This document shows positions 18,996 through 29,376 of a stretch of DNA of 64,000 bases, one piece after another. Source of the stretch: an uncultured Ignavibacteria bacterium (GTDB lineage Bacteria; Bacteroidota; Ignavibacteria; Kapaibacteriales; Kapaibacteriaceae). The stretch covers positions 124,001 through 188,000 of the forward strand of contig CALMZQ010000003.1 in the NCBI GenBank assembly GCA_937870915.1, written 5' to 3'. Position 1 is the first letter of the stretch. The number at the start of each line of letters is the position of its first letter. The translations under genes and the position numbers were made by a program. The notes under the pieces were generated by a model. It ran no database searches, was not told where the DNA came from, and saw only the letters and a program-made list of their open reading frames with translations.

Positions 18996-20020
18996 TTTCG
19001 ATCTCCTTCGTCCTGCGTCGAACGAGGCACGGCCAAGAACGCTCGAAGCAGGTGTTCGGCATCGGCATCTGTTGCACTACCATGACCACGTGAGTCGCGA
19101 TGTGCATCGGCTACATCTTCTTCCGTCCTACCATACATCAACACCATAGCATAGGTGATGAGCAACATGAATTCTAAACCAAGCGCACCAAGTACAACAG
19201 ACGGGTCCGTTGCCGGCAGGAACTTCAAACCCCGAATGCCGATAACGATGATGAGGATGGCTGCTCCGATGTAGACAAGGCCGAGCACGGCATTGCTATA
19301 TCGATCAGTGAAGTACTCACGCATGTAGAACTTGATAGCGTCGTGTGTGCGCATCATGCGTGTGAGACCCTTTGAGTCTCGCCACCGAAGTGCATTACGC
19401 AAGAGTTCGAGATCGAAGAACGGCATCTCATACGAGTCAGCCAGATCATGCAGCCTACGTAGATCGGCATTCAGAATATCCCGCGTGATGGACTTGATCT
19501 CTTCCGGTGTATGGTCTCCGTATTGACTGATCGCAAGTCGGTCCATTGCGTTCAATACCTCGCGCTCGATCTTTTGACGGACAAATCCGGCAAGTCCCGA
19601 AAACAAGGTTGTAAGCAATGCAGAGAACACAAAACCACCAACAATCACCAAGGGTGCTAAGGCAACAGCCGGTGTAAAGACGTACTCAGCATGATAACGA
19701 GCTGTTGAGGTGCCTTCTGGCACCGAGGCTCTAGCCGCATCTATGGTCTTGCGCTCTCGCGGGTCTACCAGTGCCCACGTAGAGAACGTTCCCGTTGTCA
19801 CCACCTCATCATCTCTGTTTTCAGCTATTCGATACGTCACCTGAGACCCATCGCGGATGACATCACTGCGCAAAAACGCGGCAAAAAATGCGTCCATTGC
19901 CGGCGCGGCAACGAACATGAACAGGACAACGGAACAGGTGATGGACATTAGTCCAAAGAGCATCACCTGTGCAGGTGTATGCTCGGAAAGCTCAACAACG
20001 CGCGTCCGGGTAGTAGCCAT
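18992..20020 (-). CDS. Predicted multi-pass membrane protein, unknown function, overlaps the ATPase start by 4 bp
   Basis: About four hydrophobic segments ('MLFGLMSITCSVVLFMFVAAP', 'ALAPLVIVGGFVFSALLTTLF', 'NAVLGLVYIGAAILIIVIGI', 'VVLGALGLEFMLLITYAMVLM'); no family recognised. Confidence 0.65.
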   Translation of the reverse strand: MATTRTRVVELSEHTPAQVMLFGLMSITCSVVLFMFVAAPAMDAFFAAFLRSDVIRDGSQVTYRIAENRDDEVVTTGTFSTWALVDPRERKTIDAARASVPEGTSTARYHAEYVFTPAVALAPLVIVGGFVFSALLTTLFSGLAGFVRQKIEREVLNAMDRLAISQYGDHTPEEIKSITRDILNADLRRLHDLADSYEMPFFDLELLRNALRWRDSKGLTRMMRTHDAIKFYMREYFTDRYSNAVLGLVYIGAAILIIVIGIRGLKFLPATDPSVVLGALGLEFMLLITYAMVLMYGRTEEDVADAHRDSRGHGSATDADAEHLLRAFLAVPRSTQDEGDRK

Positions 20021-20030
20021 ACGTTAAGAT

Positions 20031-20106
20031 AATGACGGAATGACGTAATGACTAATGACGTCGGGCTTTAGCCCGATGCGTGGTGACGTCGGGCTTTAGC
20101 CCGATG
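20031..20106. repeat. AATGACGN octamers followed by two REP-like hairpins TGACGTCGGGCTTTAGCCCGATG
   Basis: Direct copies at 20056-20078 and 20084-20106; CGGGCT-TT-AGCCCG stem. Confidence 0.9.
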
Positions 20107-20144
20107 TTATGGGGATACGGAGATACGATGTTACGGAGTTACGG

Positions 20145-20264
20145 CGTAGGGGCGAGGCCCCGCCTCGTTCGGTGTTGGGATGTGGCGGAGTTACGGAGAT
20201 ACGTCGTAGGGGCGAGGCCCCGCCTCGCCCGGTGTTGAGATGTGGCGGAGTTGGGATGTGGCGG
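20145..20264. repeat. Two tandem copies of about 60 bp containing the palindrome GTAGGGGCGAGGCCCCGCCTCG
   Basis: cgtaggggcgaggccccgcctcgttcggtgttgggatgtggcggagttacggagatacgt repeated with few changes. Confidence 0.85.
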
Positions 20265-20282
20265 GGATACGGAGATACATGG

Positions 20283-22316
20283 TTACGGGGTTATGCAGAT
20301 TCGGGAGGAGGTGTGGCCGATGACTGGACCGAAGACGGAGAGGTGGTATACGCCTGACGGAAGAGTGGAGGTATCAAGTCTTGCTTCCGGACCGTTAGGA
20401 GATTGAGAAAGCACAAGAGTGCCAATCGATGAATACACCTGTATCGATGTGATCTCTGTGCCGTCCGTGGACCGTATAACACACTGGTCTTTAGCTGGGT
20501 TAGGGAAGACGGACAATGTTGACTGTATAGAAGTTGATTCAGCAACTCCTACGGGGATGGCGTATTGCCGAAGTCCGACTTCGGCGTCGTTTGAGATTCC
20601 AAAGACCCATCCATGTTCTTCGTGGATCCGAGGGATGATGGTTGCTACATTGAGTTGCGGTCCTGTGCCCAATCTGGTTGTGAGACTATCTGCGAATCGG
20701 ACCATGTGGTCTGTGAACTGCTCGTTCGACCCTGGATCTGTGAAGTTCTCAATGGAAAGACTGGTCCATTCAGAACCGTCTACGGCCTGAACCACACAAC
20801 CAGAAGCCCCATTCCTCGAGATCATGTATTGTGATGCTTCGGTATTGGGAAGGCTGGCAACAAGTGTGCCTTTGGGAGATATCGAATCCGATGAGCGGAT
20901 CTCAAGTCCGGCAGTTGCCGTGCGCCAGAGACTGAGTTGTGTTTCGTTCAGAAGTGGCGTAAAGGCAAGTAGTCCATCATAGGTGGAATCTGCCGTCCAC
21001 GTTGCTCCTGCGTCATGGGTTACATGCGCCCCTTCCTCACCCTTGATGATCGCTGTTACAGAATCGACTACCCAACATGAGAGAAGGGGGCTTGTTGGTA
21101 GCGTCCATTCTGTGTAGGTGGAACCAGAGCGTTGTTTGGTAAGGAGTAGCCCGTTACTGAACCAAATCCAGGACGTTGTGCTGTCTGCACCTGGGTCAAA
21201 GGCTATACAGGAGTCGAGTGAGTGGTTCCAAGTATAGAGTGTGTCCGTTACGGACACGTTCTGCCCCACGATGGAGTACTCAATCGAGCCACCGTATTCA
21301 GCTTCTTGAATCTCACACAATGATTCCACGATGCGTGTACCATCTGTATCTGTAACAAATCTGACGCCTGCAGCATTGCGAACAGAGGCAATGCCGGACC
21401 TATATGGAATGGCATTAGTGTGGACCGGCGCTGTTGCAGGAGTGTATCTCCGCCAGGTGAGACCAAGATCAGAAGAGATGTAATGATACATCTCGGTTAG
21501 CTTTTCCGGCACAAACTGCACATAGATATCCGTGCCTCTCACTTCTACGCTGCGAAACGAACGATAGGTGATCTCCTCGGCCGGCAATGATGGATCGATA
21601 TCCGTTGTTCTGTAGTGGTGCCATGTACGGCCGCGGTCGCGGGAGATCAACAGGTTCGAATTCCAGACTGCGATCACGGAATCCGACAGTACAGCACATG
21701 TCGAGTATAGATTGGTAGACAGATCAACAGGTTCTACATCACCTACAGACCACTGTACGGTTGCCGTTGTAGGCCCCAACCCCCATGATGCAGATCTCTT
21801 CCCATCTGCACTAACAGACCAATAGTCATTGGTCTCCGGATGTTCAATGGAATCACTCGGTTCTGAAGCGTATCCGTGATGTACATAGACCTTGCCCCCT
21901 CTTCTCAACGCAAAGCCATGATCGATAGCTTTCACGAACCTGCTGCCTAAATCAACGGTCATGATGCGAGTACGGGGCTCATCAGATCCAATTGGCAGAA
22001 GCCACAGACCGCCACAATCCAAGGCAAGGAGCGTGTCTGTATCCGGTACGAAGACCGAGGCATTTGTAGAGAGTAACGTTCGTTGAATCCGAGCACCTGT
22101 CGGACCGGAGAGAATAGTCCCATCCTCGTAAAGCCCAAAGATGAACGTACTGTCGACAAATGCAAAGTTCATCCACACCTTCTCAATTCGAAAATCATAT
22201 GGAAAAACTCGGTAACCGTTTAAGTAAACCAAAGTATCATTCGTCTGTGCGCCAAGAGTGATCATCCCAAGAACGAATGCACAAGCACAAATCACCAACC
22301 GTACCGACTGTTTCAT
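20283..22316 (-). CDS. Secreted YCF48/BNR-type protein with T9SS sorting domain
   Basis: Signal peptide; 'ISRDRGRTWHHY', 'SSDLGLTWRRY', 'THDAGATWTADS'; 'LSVFPNPAKDQCVIRS...GVYHLSVFG'. Confidence 0.75.
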   Translation of the reverse strand: MKQSVRLVICACAFVLGMITLGAQTNDTLVYLNGYRVFPYDFRIEKVWMNFAFVDSTFIFGLYEDGTILSGPTGARIQRTLLSTNASVFVPDTDTLLALDCGGLWLLPIGSDEPRTRIMTVDLGSRFVKAIDHGFALRRGGKVYVHHGYASEPSDSIEHPETNDYWSVSADGKRSASWGLGPTTATVQWSVGDVEPVDLSTNLYSTCAVLSDSVIAVWNSNLLISRDRGRTWHHYRTTDIDPSLPAEEITYRSFRSVEVRGTDIYVQFVPEKLTEMYHYISSDLGLTWRRYTPATAPVHTNAIPYRSGIASVRNAAGVRFVTDTDGTRIVESLCEIQEAEYGGSIEYSIVGQNVSVTDTLYTWNHSLDSCIAFDPGADSTTSWIWFSNGLLLTKQRSGSTYTEWTLPTSPLLSCWVVDSVTAIIKGEEGAHVTHDAGATWTADSTYDGLLAFTPLLNETQLSLWRTATAGLEIRSSDSISPKGTLVASLPNTEASQYMISRNGASGCVVQAVDGSEWTSLSIENFTDPGSNEQFTDHMVRFADSLTTRLGTGPQLNVATIIPRIHEEHGWVFGISNDAEVGLRQYAIPVGVAESTSIQSTLSVFPNPAKDQCVIRSTDGTEITSIQVYSSIGTLVLSQSPNGPEARLDTSTLPSGVYHLSVFGPVIGHTSSRICITP

Positions 22317-22400
22317 ATCATTGCCAAGTGAGTGTGAATAGATGTTGCTGCATGAACATCGGGGGTAGGAAACTCAAATTCACCTTGACAAAAACTTAAC

Positions 22401-22456
22401 AGAGTTACAGAGTTACGGGGTTACAGGGTTACAGGGTTACGGGGTTGCATGGTTAC
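22401..22456. repeat. Octamer tandem array AGGGTTAC-type, 7 units
   Basis: agagttac agagttac ggggttac agggttac agggttac ggggttgc atggttac. Confidence 0.9.
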
Positions 22457-22576
22457 GCAACTGTGTGAGTCATGGGTGATGAAAAAAAAGCCTGTGCCGG
22501 ATCTCTCCAACACAGGCTCCCTAGAATTTGCTATTCGCTAATCAGCGTTCGCTGTTCTGCGTTCGCTGTTCGCAGT

Positions 22577-24481
22577 TCACTTCTCATCCACGATCGTATA
22601 ATCCGCGTCTTCCACCTTGTTGCCATCGGCGGAGCTGGTGGCATCGCCTGCTGGTTGCTCACCGGTAGGCGGTGTGGCTTGTGATGCTTGCTCGTACATC
22701 TTTGAGGAGGCTTCGCTCCAGATTTGATTGAGGGCATCCATGGCTGGACGGATGTCGGACGGATTGTTCTTTGCAGCATCAGCTAGACGATCTTTGGCCT
22801 TGGTGATGTTCTCCTTCGTCTCGGCGTCGAGTTTATCGTCAAGATCCTTCAGTTGCTTTTCCGTGCTATACACGAGTGCATCTGCCTGATTGCGATTCTC
22901 GATCTCTTCCTTGCGCTTCTTGTCTTCAGCAGCGTGGTCCTGAGCGTCGCGCTTCATGCTCTCAACTTCATTCTTATCCAGACCGCTTGAGCCCGTGATG
23001 CGGATGTTCTGTTCCTTGTTCGTTGCCTTGTCCTTAGCAGTTACGCTGAGGATGCCGTTAGCGTCGATGTCGAAGGTCACTTCTACTTGTGGGACGCCGC
23101 GTGGTGCAGGAGGAATTCCGTCGAGGTGGAACTTGCCAAGCGTCTTGTTGTCGGCAGCCATGGCGCGTTCGCCCTGCAGGATGTGGATCTCTACCGACGG
23201 TTGGTTGTCCGAAGCCGTGGAGAAGGTCTCTGTCTTGCGGTGAGGGATGGTGGTGTTTGACTGGATCATCGGCGTCATCACGCCACCCATTGTTTCAATT
23301 CCGAGCGAGAGTGGTGTTACGTCGAGAAGAAGCACGTCCTTCACATCGCCGGAGAGTACACCACCTTGGATGGCAGCACCCACAGCAACCACTTCATCAG
23401 GGTTCACACCCTTGTTTGGTTCCTTGCCAAAGAAGTTCTTGACGAGTTCCTGGATTTTCGGGATGCGTGTTGAGCCCCCTACCAAGATCACTTCATCGAT
23501 CTGCGATGGCGTGAGTTTGGCATCCTTGAGTGCACCTTCACATGGCTTGAGCGAACGGTCGAAGAGATCAACACACATTTGCTCAAAACGTGCGCGTGTG
23601 ATGTTGATGTTGAGGTGCTTTGGACCATCTGCTGTTGCTGTGATGAACGGGAGGTTCACGTCTGTCTGCAACATCTGTGAGAGTTCGATCTTTGCCTTTT
23701 CTGCAGCTTCACGTAGACGTTGAAGAGCCATCGGGTCTTTGCGGAGATCGATGCTTTCTTGCTTTTGGAATTCATCTGCAAGGAAGTCGATGATGCGTTG
23801 ATCAAAGTTGTCGCCTCCAAGGTGTGTATCACCATTGGTGGACTTTACTTCAAACACGCCGTCGCCGATCTCAAGAATGGAGATGTCGAACGTACCGCCA
23901 CCGAGGTCATAGACTGCTACAACTTGGTTCTGACCCTTTTTGTCGAGACCATAGGCAAGTGCAGCGGCTGTTGGTTCGTTGATGATACGTCGGACGGTAA
24001 GTCCTGCGATCTCACCTGCGTCCTTTGTTGCCTGACGTTGTGCATCGTTGAAGTAGGCGGGCACGGTGATGACCGCTTCCGTGATCTTTTCGCCGAGATA
24101 GTCCTCTGCTGTCTGCTTCATTTTCTGAAGTGTCATAGCAGAGATCTCAGGGGGCGAATAGAGTCGTCCATCGATATCTACGCGAGCTGTATTGTTGTCG
24201 CCGGCTACAACGGCATACGGAACACTCTTGGCTTCGTCTGACACTTCGGACATTTCACGTCCCATGAAGCGCTTGATCGAATACACGGTGTTCTTCGGAT
24301 TCGTAACGCTCTGACGTTTGGCCGACTGGCCAACGAGGCGTTCACCGCTTTTTGTAAAGGCAACAACCGATGGTGTAGTGCGCATACCTTCTACGTTTGC
24401 GATCACAACCGGTGTTGTACCTTCCATCACGGCTACGCACGAATTCGTTGTGCCGAGGTCAATTCCAATGATCTTACCCAT
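22577..24481 (-). CDS. dnaK: Molecular chaperone DnaK (Hsp70)
   Basis: '[20 protein letters not shown]', '[15 protein letters not shown]', '[16 protein letters not shown]'. Confidence 0.98.
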   Translation of the reverse strand: MGKIIGIDLGTTNSCVAVMEGTTPVVIANVEGMRTTPSVVAFTKSGERLVGQSAKRQSVTNPKNTVYSIKRFMGREMSEVSDEAKSVPYAVVAGDNNTARVDIDGRLYSPPEISAMTLQKMKQTAEDYLGEKITEAVITVPAYFNDAQRQATKDAGEIAGLTVRRIINEPTAAALAYGLDKKGQNQVVAVYDLGGGTFDISILEIGDGVFEVKSTNGDTHLGGDNFDQRIIDFLADEFQKQESIDLRKDPMALQRLREAAEKAKIELSQMLQTDVNLPFITATADGPKHLNINITRARFEQMCVDLFDRSLKPCEGALKDAKLTPSQIDEVILVGGSTRIPKIQELVKNFFGKEPNKGVNPDEVVAVGAAIQGGVLSGDVKDVLLLDVTPLSLGIETMGGVMTPMIQSNTTIPHRKTETFSTASDNQPSVEIHILQGERAMAADNKTLGKFHLDGIPPAPRGVPQVEVTFDIDANGILSVTAKDKATNKEQNIRITGSSGLDKNEVESMKRDAQDHAAEDKKRKEEIENRNQADALVYSTEKQLKDLDDKLDAETKENITKAKDRLADAAKNNPSDIRPAMDALNQIWSEASSKMYEQASQATPPTGEQPAGDATSSADGNKVEDADYTIVDEK

Positions 24482-24514
24482 TGAGGTTCCTTGTGAAGTC
24501 TATTGTGTTGTTCA

Positions 24515-24955
24515 TTATTGAATGTTTATCTCTTGCTCTTGCGGAGCAACAGGTTCTGCTTTTGGGATCGTAATCGTGAGCACGCCGTTCTCGAAGCTTG
24601 CATTCACGGAGTCTGTTCGCATGCCATCAGGCAATGTGAACGAACGAGCAAATGATCCAAAGCTGCGTTCAACGCGCATGAAGTTCTTTTCGTCGTGTTT
24701 TTCTTCGCGTTTCTTCTCACCACGTATGGTGAGAACGTTGCCGTCGGTGATTGTGATTTTTACGTCGCCCTTTTCCATGCCCGGAAGTTCGGCGTGGATC
24801 GTAAGGCCAGTTGCGTCGTTGGACACATCAACACGTGGGTTGAATTCGCCAACTTCAAATCGAATACCGCCGCGCTGAATGTCATCAAAAACATCGCCCA
24901 TACGGCGGACTACGGTGTCAAAACCGCGAAACGGGTCAACCTTGATCATCGTCAT
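24515..24955 (-). CDS. Hsp20/alpha-crystallin small heat-shock protein
   Basis: 'FNPRVDVSNDATGLTIHAELPGMEKGDVKITITDGNVLTIRGEKK..FGSFARSFTLPDG'; start at MTMIKVDPFRG. Confidence 0.92.
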   Translation of the reverse strand: MTMIKVDPFRGFDTVVRRMGDVFDDIQRGGIRFEVGEFNPRVDVSNDATGLTIHAELPGMEKGDVKITITDGNVLTIRGEKKREEKHDEKNFMRVERSFGSFARSFTLPDGMRTDSVNASFENGVLTITIPKAEPVAPQEQEINIQ

Positions 24956-25093
24956 TGCTGGTCTCCTGAAACGTTTGGTTGAGTACATTATCTTGTGCCT
25001 GTTGATAGGGGGCATTGTTGTGTTGCCCATCCCCACGGAAAACTGTGCCAAAGAGATTGTTCTGCCAAATCGGCGGTAAATGAGGCTAAACAT

Positions 25094-26125
25094 ATGTCAG
25101 AAATGCGGTTAGGGCCTGACAAAGCGGCAGAATGTCTGAATTGTGGGGCGGTTGGGACTGGTACCTATTGCGCGTCGTGCGGACAGGAACGCGACATTCA
25201 TGGCCAGACCTTCAAGGAATATCTTGTTGACATCTCCTATGATTTTCTTTCGATAGACGGGAAGATCTGGAGGGCATTTGTTGATCTGATGATCTACCCC
25301 GGACGGCTTACAAAGGACTATCTGGTTGGAAAACGGGCATCTCGACCTGTGCCGTCGCGCTTGTTTCTCGTGATCTGTGTTGTGGTGTTTGGTATAGCCC
25401 CCTACCTGTTTGAAAGGATGGGGATGAAAGATGCTGCAGAGAGCTCGGTGAGCATGGACGTCTTGGAATTGGTAACCTCCGTCTCTGCGAAGGTTGGGCT
25501 TCCTTTTGCAATAACACCAACGATTCGTGAGGCTCTTATCGATAGGGCTTCGTTGGCAGCATTGATCTCGGTGTTACCCCTTACCATCGTGCTCATCATA
25601 TATCGTAGACCACCACAAGCCATGTTTAACACTCACATCGCACATGCATTTCACATAACAGGTGCAACGCTCATCCTTGGAATGATCGGTTCGATCTCGA
25701 TGTGGTACATATCGCCTGCTGCCATTGCAGCGCTGTGGTATGCAGTGCAAGGGTATCGCTCCCAGAATGCACTCAATAGACGTAAGGTTCGCAAACTCGG
25801 ATATTGGTGGTTAGGGGGCTGGCTGTTCTCTATTGTCTGGATCGTCCTCGTTGTGGTCGTTCTTAGATTCACGGTTGACGGTGATTCTATGCAGGTAGAT
25901 GGCTCAACCCCAGCCGGCTTCATTGCGCTGGTTCCAATGAGTATCATGATCGCATCGATGATCTTGATCTTTGGCTTTGGAGCAGAGCTATTCTATGTAA
26001 CACGCAGCGTAATGTCACTCGCGAACGTTTCAATCTCTTCCGCCTTAGTTCAAGGCTCGGTAGCCGTTGTTGTTCTAGTGCTCGTTCGCGGAATCCTCGT
26101 CTTCGCCACAGCATATCTTCTATAG
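25094..26125 (+). CDS. DUF3667-like zinc-ribbon membrane protein
   Basis: 'ECLNCGAVGTGTYCASCGQ' ribbon, 'TFKEYLVDISYDFLSIDGKIWRAFVDLMIYPGRLTKDYLVGKR', multiple TMs; start placed at MSEMRLG. Confidence 0.75.
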   Translation: MSEMRLGPDKAAECLNCGAVGTGTYCASCGQERDIHGQTFKEYLVDISYDFLSIDGKIWRAFVDLMIYPGRLTKDYLVGKRASRPVPSRLFLVICVVVFGIAPYLFERMGMKDAAESSVSMDVLELVTSVSAKVGLPFAITPTIREALIDRASLAALISVLPLTIVLIIYRRPPQAMFNTHIAHAFHITGATLILGMIGSISMWYISPAAIAALWYAVQGYRSQNALNRRKVRKLGYWWLGGWLFSIVWIVLVVVVLRFTVDGDSMQVDGSTPAGFIALVPMSIMIASMILIFGFGAELFYVTRSVMSLANVSISSALVQGSVAVVVLVLVRGILVFATAYLL

Positions 26126-26146
26126 CCCAAGCCAATCGTATCCCTT

Positions 26147-26210
26147 TCTAGCACTCTACCACTCTACCACTCTACCACTCTAGCACTCTAGCACTCTAAC
26201 GATCTAAATA
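26147..26210. repeat. Octamer tandem array TCTACCAC/TCTAGCAC, 8 units, between convergent genes
   Basis: tctagcac tctaccac tctaccac tctaccac tctagcac tctagcac tctaacga tctaaata. Confidence 0.95.
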
Positions 26211-27887
26211 CACTCCCAGCGTCTTCTCAAGCTCTTCGCCTCTGAGGCCTTCGGAGACGGCAATGATGCGTCCGTCCGGGCCTACGAGGATTGGTTTTGG
26301 TATTCCCGATACCTCAAAGATCTCTGCGGCCTTACTGTTGAACAGGCCTGGTGAGAAAACATGTTTCCACTGCATTGGGAAACGTTTCTCACGGAACGGA
26401 GCAATGTCCTTGATATCTGCATCGAGAGAAATACTCACGATCTCAAACTTCCTACCGCCATAGAGTTTCCACACACGTTCGATGTTCGGCAATTCGGCAA
26501 TACAGGGGGCGCACCACGTTGCCCAGAGATCAATGAGGACATATTTCCCGCGCAGACTTGCGGGGGTGATGCGCGCATTCGAATCGCCAAGAACGGTGAA
26601 GTTGAACGATGGAAGTTCATGTCCTGGTTTGATCACGCTATAAGGATTGAATTTGCGCCTCACAGAGCCAGCCATATCGTGCTTAGGGTAGGCACTCATG
26701 AATCGGTCGTAGAGACGTTTGATCTGCAGAGTGTCTCCGGCAAGAGAGGCAACAAGCATCGACCTGTAGAGAATATCCGGACCTCTATCAGGATGAGCGG
26801 ATACAACACTGTCGAGGTACGCCCATAACCTTGGTAGGGCCGGTGCTGTTGCGATGATGGGCACAAGTGCCTCATCACTTACGGTCCACGCATTGGAATG
26901 TGGTGGAACGTTTGTGGCTATCCGATCTGCATAGCTGGTCTCGTCGCGGAAGGACAGAACGAGTGGGATGTATCGCAGTGAAGCGTTTGCAATTGCTACG
27001 TCGCGAAAGCGCCCTTCGGGAAGTTCAAGCGCTTTTGACAGTTCGAATGCGGCATCACCCTCGCGACCGTTGCGCCAGCGCCGTACTTCTGCCGGACCGG
27101 TGATGTTTGGGGGTAGCCCCTTGAAGGCATCAAGAGACCGCTTGTTGAACGACTCGCGAGCCGAGTCAATGCGGATATCATCTGGGGAAAGGAATTCGAA
27201 GACGGCCTCTTTGTCAGATGTGGCAGCTAGAGACGGATCCCACACAACGTTGATCTTCTTGCCCTTAGCCTTGATAATGCTTCGGAAATCTCCACCATCA
27301 TCATATTGATAGGTTGACTGCATAGTGCCGTTCACACTATGAACGTCATCTATGGGCAGTCCGGAGATGTACGGAATCACTTGGTAGACAGCGCTCCCAC
27401 CAGTGAGCTTGATGTCGGCTGCATATGTGCCATTGGGGAGTTGATTCATTCTTAACGCTCTATCGAAGCTACCATCGGAGAAGTCCGTGATGATCTTTAC
27501 GCTATCGAATACTTCGTTTCGCCTCCGATTGGTCTCCAATGCTACCTCTATCTTCACACCACGTGTCTCCGGAGTTAGGTACACGTCTCGCACGAGCATT
27601 TTATGATCAGGAGCAACAAAGGCAAGTTTGTGAACACCAGCACGCAACCGAACATCAGGATCAAATCGGAAGCTGCCTGTGCTGTCTACCTTGGCAGATA
27701 TATAAGGGGCAAAGCTTCGTGGCTCTGTTATATAGACCATGATGGCGGGCGGAATACCATCGGTGGTGCTTCGAACAAGGCCTGAGATCATTGGCGTAAG
27801 GCCGGTTGCAACTTGGTCGCTGTGTTGCGCACCTAGACGGTGTATCAATGTCGCCATGAGTAGCGCCACGAGTACTATTCTGCCCAT
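26196..27887 (-). CDS. TlpA-like thioredoxin-fold protein (AhpC/TSA-like C-terminus)
   Basis: 'LRGKYVLIDLWATWCAPCIAELPNIERVWKLY...FEVSGIPKPILVGPDGRIIA'. Confidence 0.85.
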   Translation of the reverse strand: MGRIVLVALLMATLIHRLGAQHSDQVATGLTPMISGLVRSTTDGIPPAIMVYITEPRSFAPYISAKVDSTGSFRFDPDVRLRAGVHKLAFVAPDHKMLVRDVYLTPETRGVKIEVALETNRRRNEVFDSVKIITDFSDGSFDRALRMNQLPNGTYAADIKLTGGSAVYQVIPYISGLPIDDVHSVNGTMQSTYQYDDGGDFRSIIKAKGKKINVVWDPSLAATSDKEAVFEFLSPDDIRIDSARESFNKRSLDAFKGLPPNITGPAEVRRWRNGREGDAAFELSKALELPEGRFRDVAIANASLRYIPLVLSFRDETSYADRIATNVPPHSNAWTVSDEALVPIIATAPALPRLWAYLDSVVSAHPDRGPDILYRSMLVASLAGDTLQIKRLYDRFMSAYPKHDMAGSVRRKFNPYSVIKPGHELPSFNFTVLGDSNARITPASLRGKYVLIDLWATWCAPCIAELPNIERVWKLYGGRKFEIVSISLDADIKDIAPFREKRFPMQWKHVFSPGLFNSKAAEIFEVSGIPKPILVGPDGRIIAVSEGLRGEELEKTLGVYLDR

Positions 27888-27939
27888 TTGTTCCTCACGT
27901 TGATTTCGTAACGCTTCCAGCTGCGCAATCTAGCACGGA

Positions 27940-28413
27940 TCAATTCGACACCCGACATGCCCCTACATACCGTGGAGCCCAATACGCATCGGTAAGGGGC
28001 GAGACCATCACACCACGAGATGTAGATGAGTGAATGAATGAGGTAGAGTTGAACATAATGCCAACATGGGAGATTGACGAGCCATTGGTGCGAAAGAAGA
28101 CGAGGTCTCCGGGGACGAGGGAGCCCCTTTCGATGCGGCGTCCCTGCTCATACATGGCCCGTGCCGTGCGTGGAAGTTCCACACCCAGATCCAGATAACA
28201 GTAATACACAAAACCAGAGCAGTCAAAACACTCTGGCGTTGCACCGGCGGCACAGTACGATGTACCAAGAAGGTCCTCGGCTACTGCCAACACGTGATCG
28301 ATCTTGGGTGAAACAGAGCTGCGTGTGTGCGACGAGCTGGAGCAAGCCGTCACAACAACGATACAGGCAAGGATGAATGTTGCCCTAAGAAGTTGCGTCT
28401 GGAGTATCTGCAT
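27940..28413 (-). CDS. NlpC/P60 family peptidase, lipoprotein
   Basis: Lipobox 'CIVVVTACSS'; 'CFDCSGFVYYCYLDLGVELPRTARAMYEQG', 'PGDLVFFRTNGSSISHVGIM'. Confidence 0.92.
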   Translation of the reverse strand: MQILQTQLLRATFILACIVVVTACSSSSHTRSSVSPKIDHVLAVAEDLLGTSYCAAGATPECFDCSGFVYYCYLDLGVELPRTARAMYEQGRRIERGSLVPGDLVFFRTNGSSISHVGIMFNSTSFIHSSTSRGVMVSPLTDAYWAPRYVGACRVSN

Positions 28414-29344
28414 CGTCGGTTGATTTCTCTTCCGGAAAGATGACCGATGCTAGGACGGAGATCGCAAGAACGCCGGCGATCACACCAAGTGCGATGTCGA
28501 TTGGAACCACATACCAATCGTGAATGATCATCTTCACACCGATAAATGATAGGATCACACTCAGGCCGTACTTCAAGAAATGGAAGATCCCCATCACACC
28601 AGCCACGGCAAAGAAGAGGGAGCGCAGACCCATCACAGCAAAAACGTTTGAAGTAAAAACGATGAAGGTATCGTTGGTTATGGCAAAAATGGCGGGAATG
28701 GAATCCACGGCGAAGACCAGATCCGTGAACTCTACCACGATCACCACCAAGAACAATGGCGTAAACCATCGGACTCCATCCTTCATAATGCTGAAGCGTT
28801 CTTGGTGATAGGTATCTGTGATCCTGAAGATCCTTCTGGAATATTTCACTACAGCGTTGTCTTCTAGATCTTCGGCATCCTCACTGGCAAACGCCATTCG
28901 TACCCCCGTAAAGAGTAGGAATGCTCCAAACACGTAGAAAATCCAATCGAACGCATGAATAAGCGCAGAGCCAACCGCGATCATTGATCCCCGCATCACC
29001 AACGCACCGATGATACCCCAGAAGAGGACCTTATGATGATACTGTGGGGCAACTTTGAAGTAGCGAAGAATCAGGATGATAACAAAGATGTTGTCAACCG
29101 AAAGTGACTGCTCCAAGAGGTAGCCGCCAAAGAACTCCTTGGCGGCCTCCGGTCCGCGATTGAAGTAAACAAACGTGTTAAACGCCATAGCCAGAGCCAC
29201 CCAGAACACGGTCCAGCCAAGCGCTTCGCTTACCTTAACAACGTGCGGAGTTCGGTTGAAGATCCCAAGGTCCAGTGCCAAAAGGAACAGAACTAAGAGG
29301 ATGAAGCCGGCGTAGAGGATCGGGTCGGGAATTTGGGTTATCAT
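28385..29344 (-). CDS. TerC/Alx family integral membrane protein
   Basis: 'EAAKEFFGGYLLEQSLSVDNIFVIILILRYF...VVIVVEFTDLVFAVDSIPAIFAIT'. Confidence 0.93.
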   Translation of the reverse strand: MITQIPDPILYAGFILLVLFLLALDLGIFNRTPHVVKVSEALGWTVFWVALAMAFNTFVYFNRGPEAAKEFFGGYLLEQSLSVDNIFVIILILRYFKVAPQYHHKVLFWGIIGALVMRGSMIAVGSALIHAFDWIFYVFGAFLLFTGVRMAFASEDAEDLEDNAVVKYSRRIFRITDTYHQERFSIMKDGVRWFTPLFLVVIVVEFTDLVFAVDSIPAIFAITNDTFIVFTSNVFAVMGLRSLFFAVAGVMGIFHFLKYGLSVILSFIGVKMIIHDWYVVPIDIALGVIAGVLAISVLASVIFPEEKSTDDADTPDATS

Positions 29345-29376
29345 GTGAATACGAATCTACGACCGTAGATTGTACC

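Noticed and set aside
23720-24241. 173-aa plus-strand ORF
   Set aside because: Antisense to dnaK, a well-known source of spurious long antisense ORFs.
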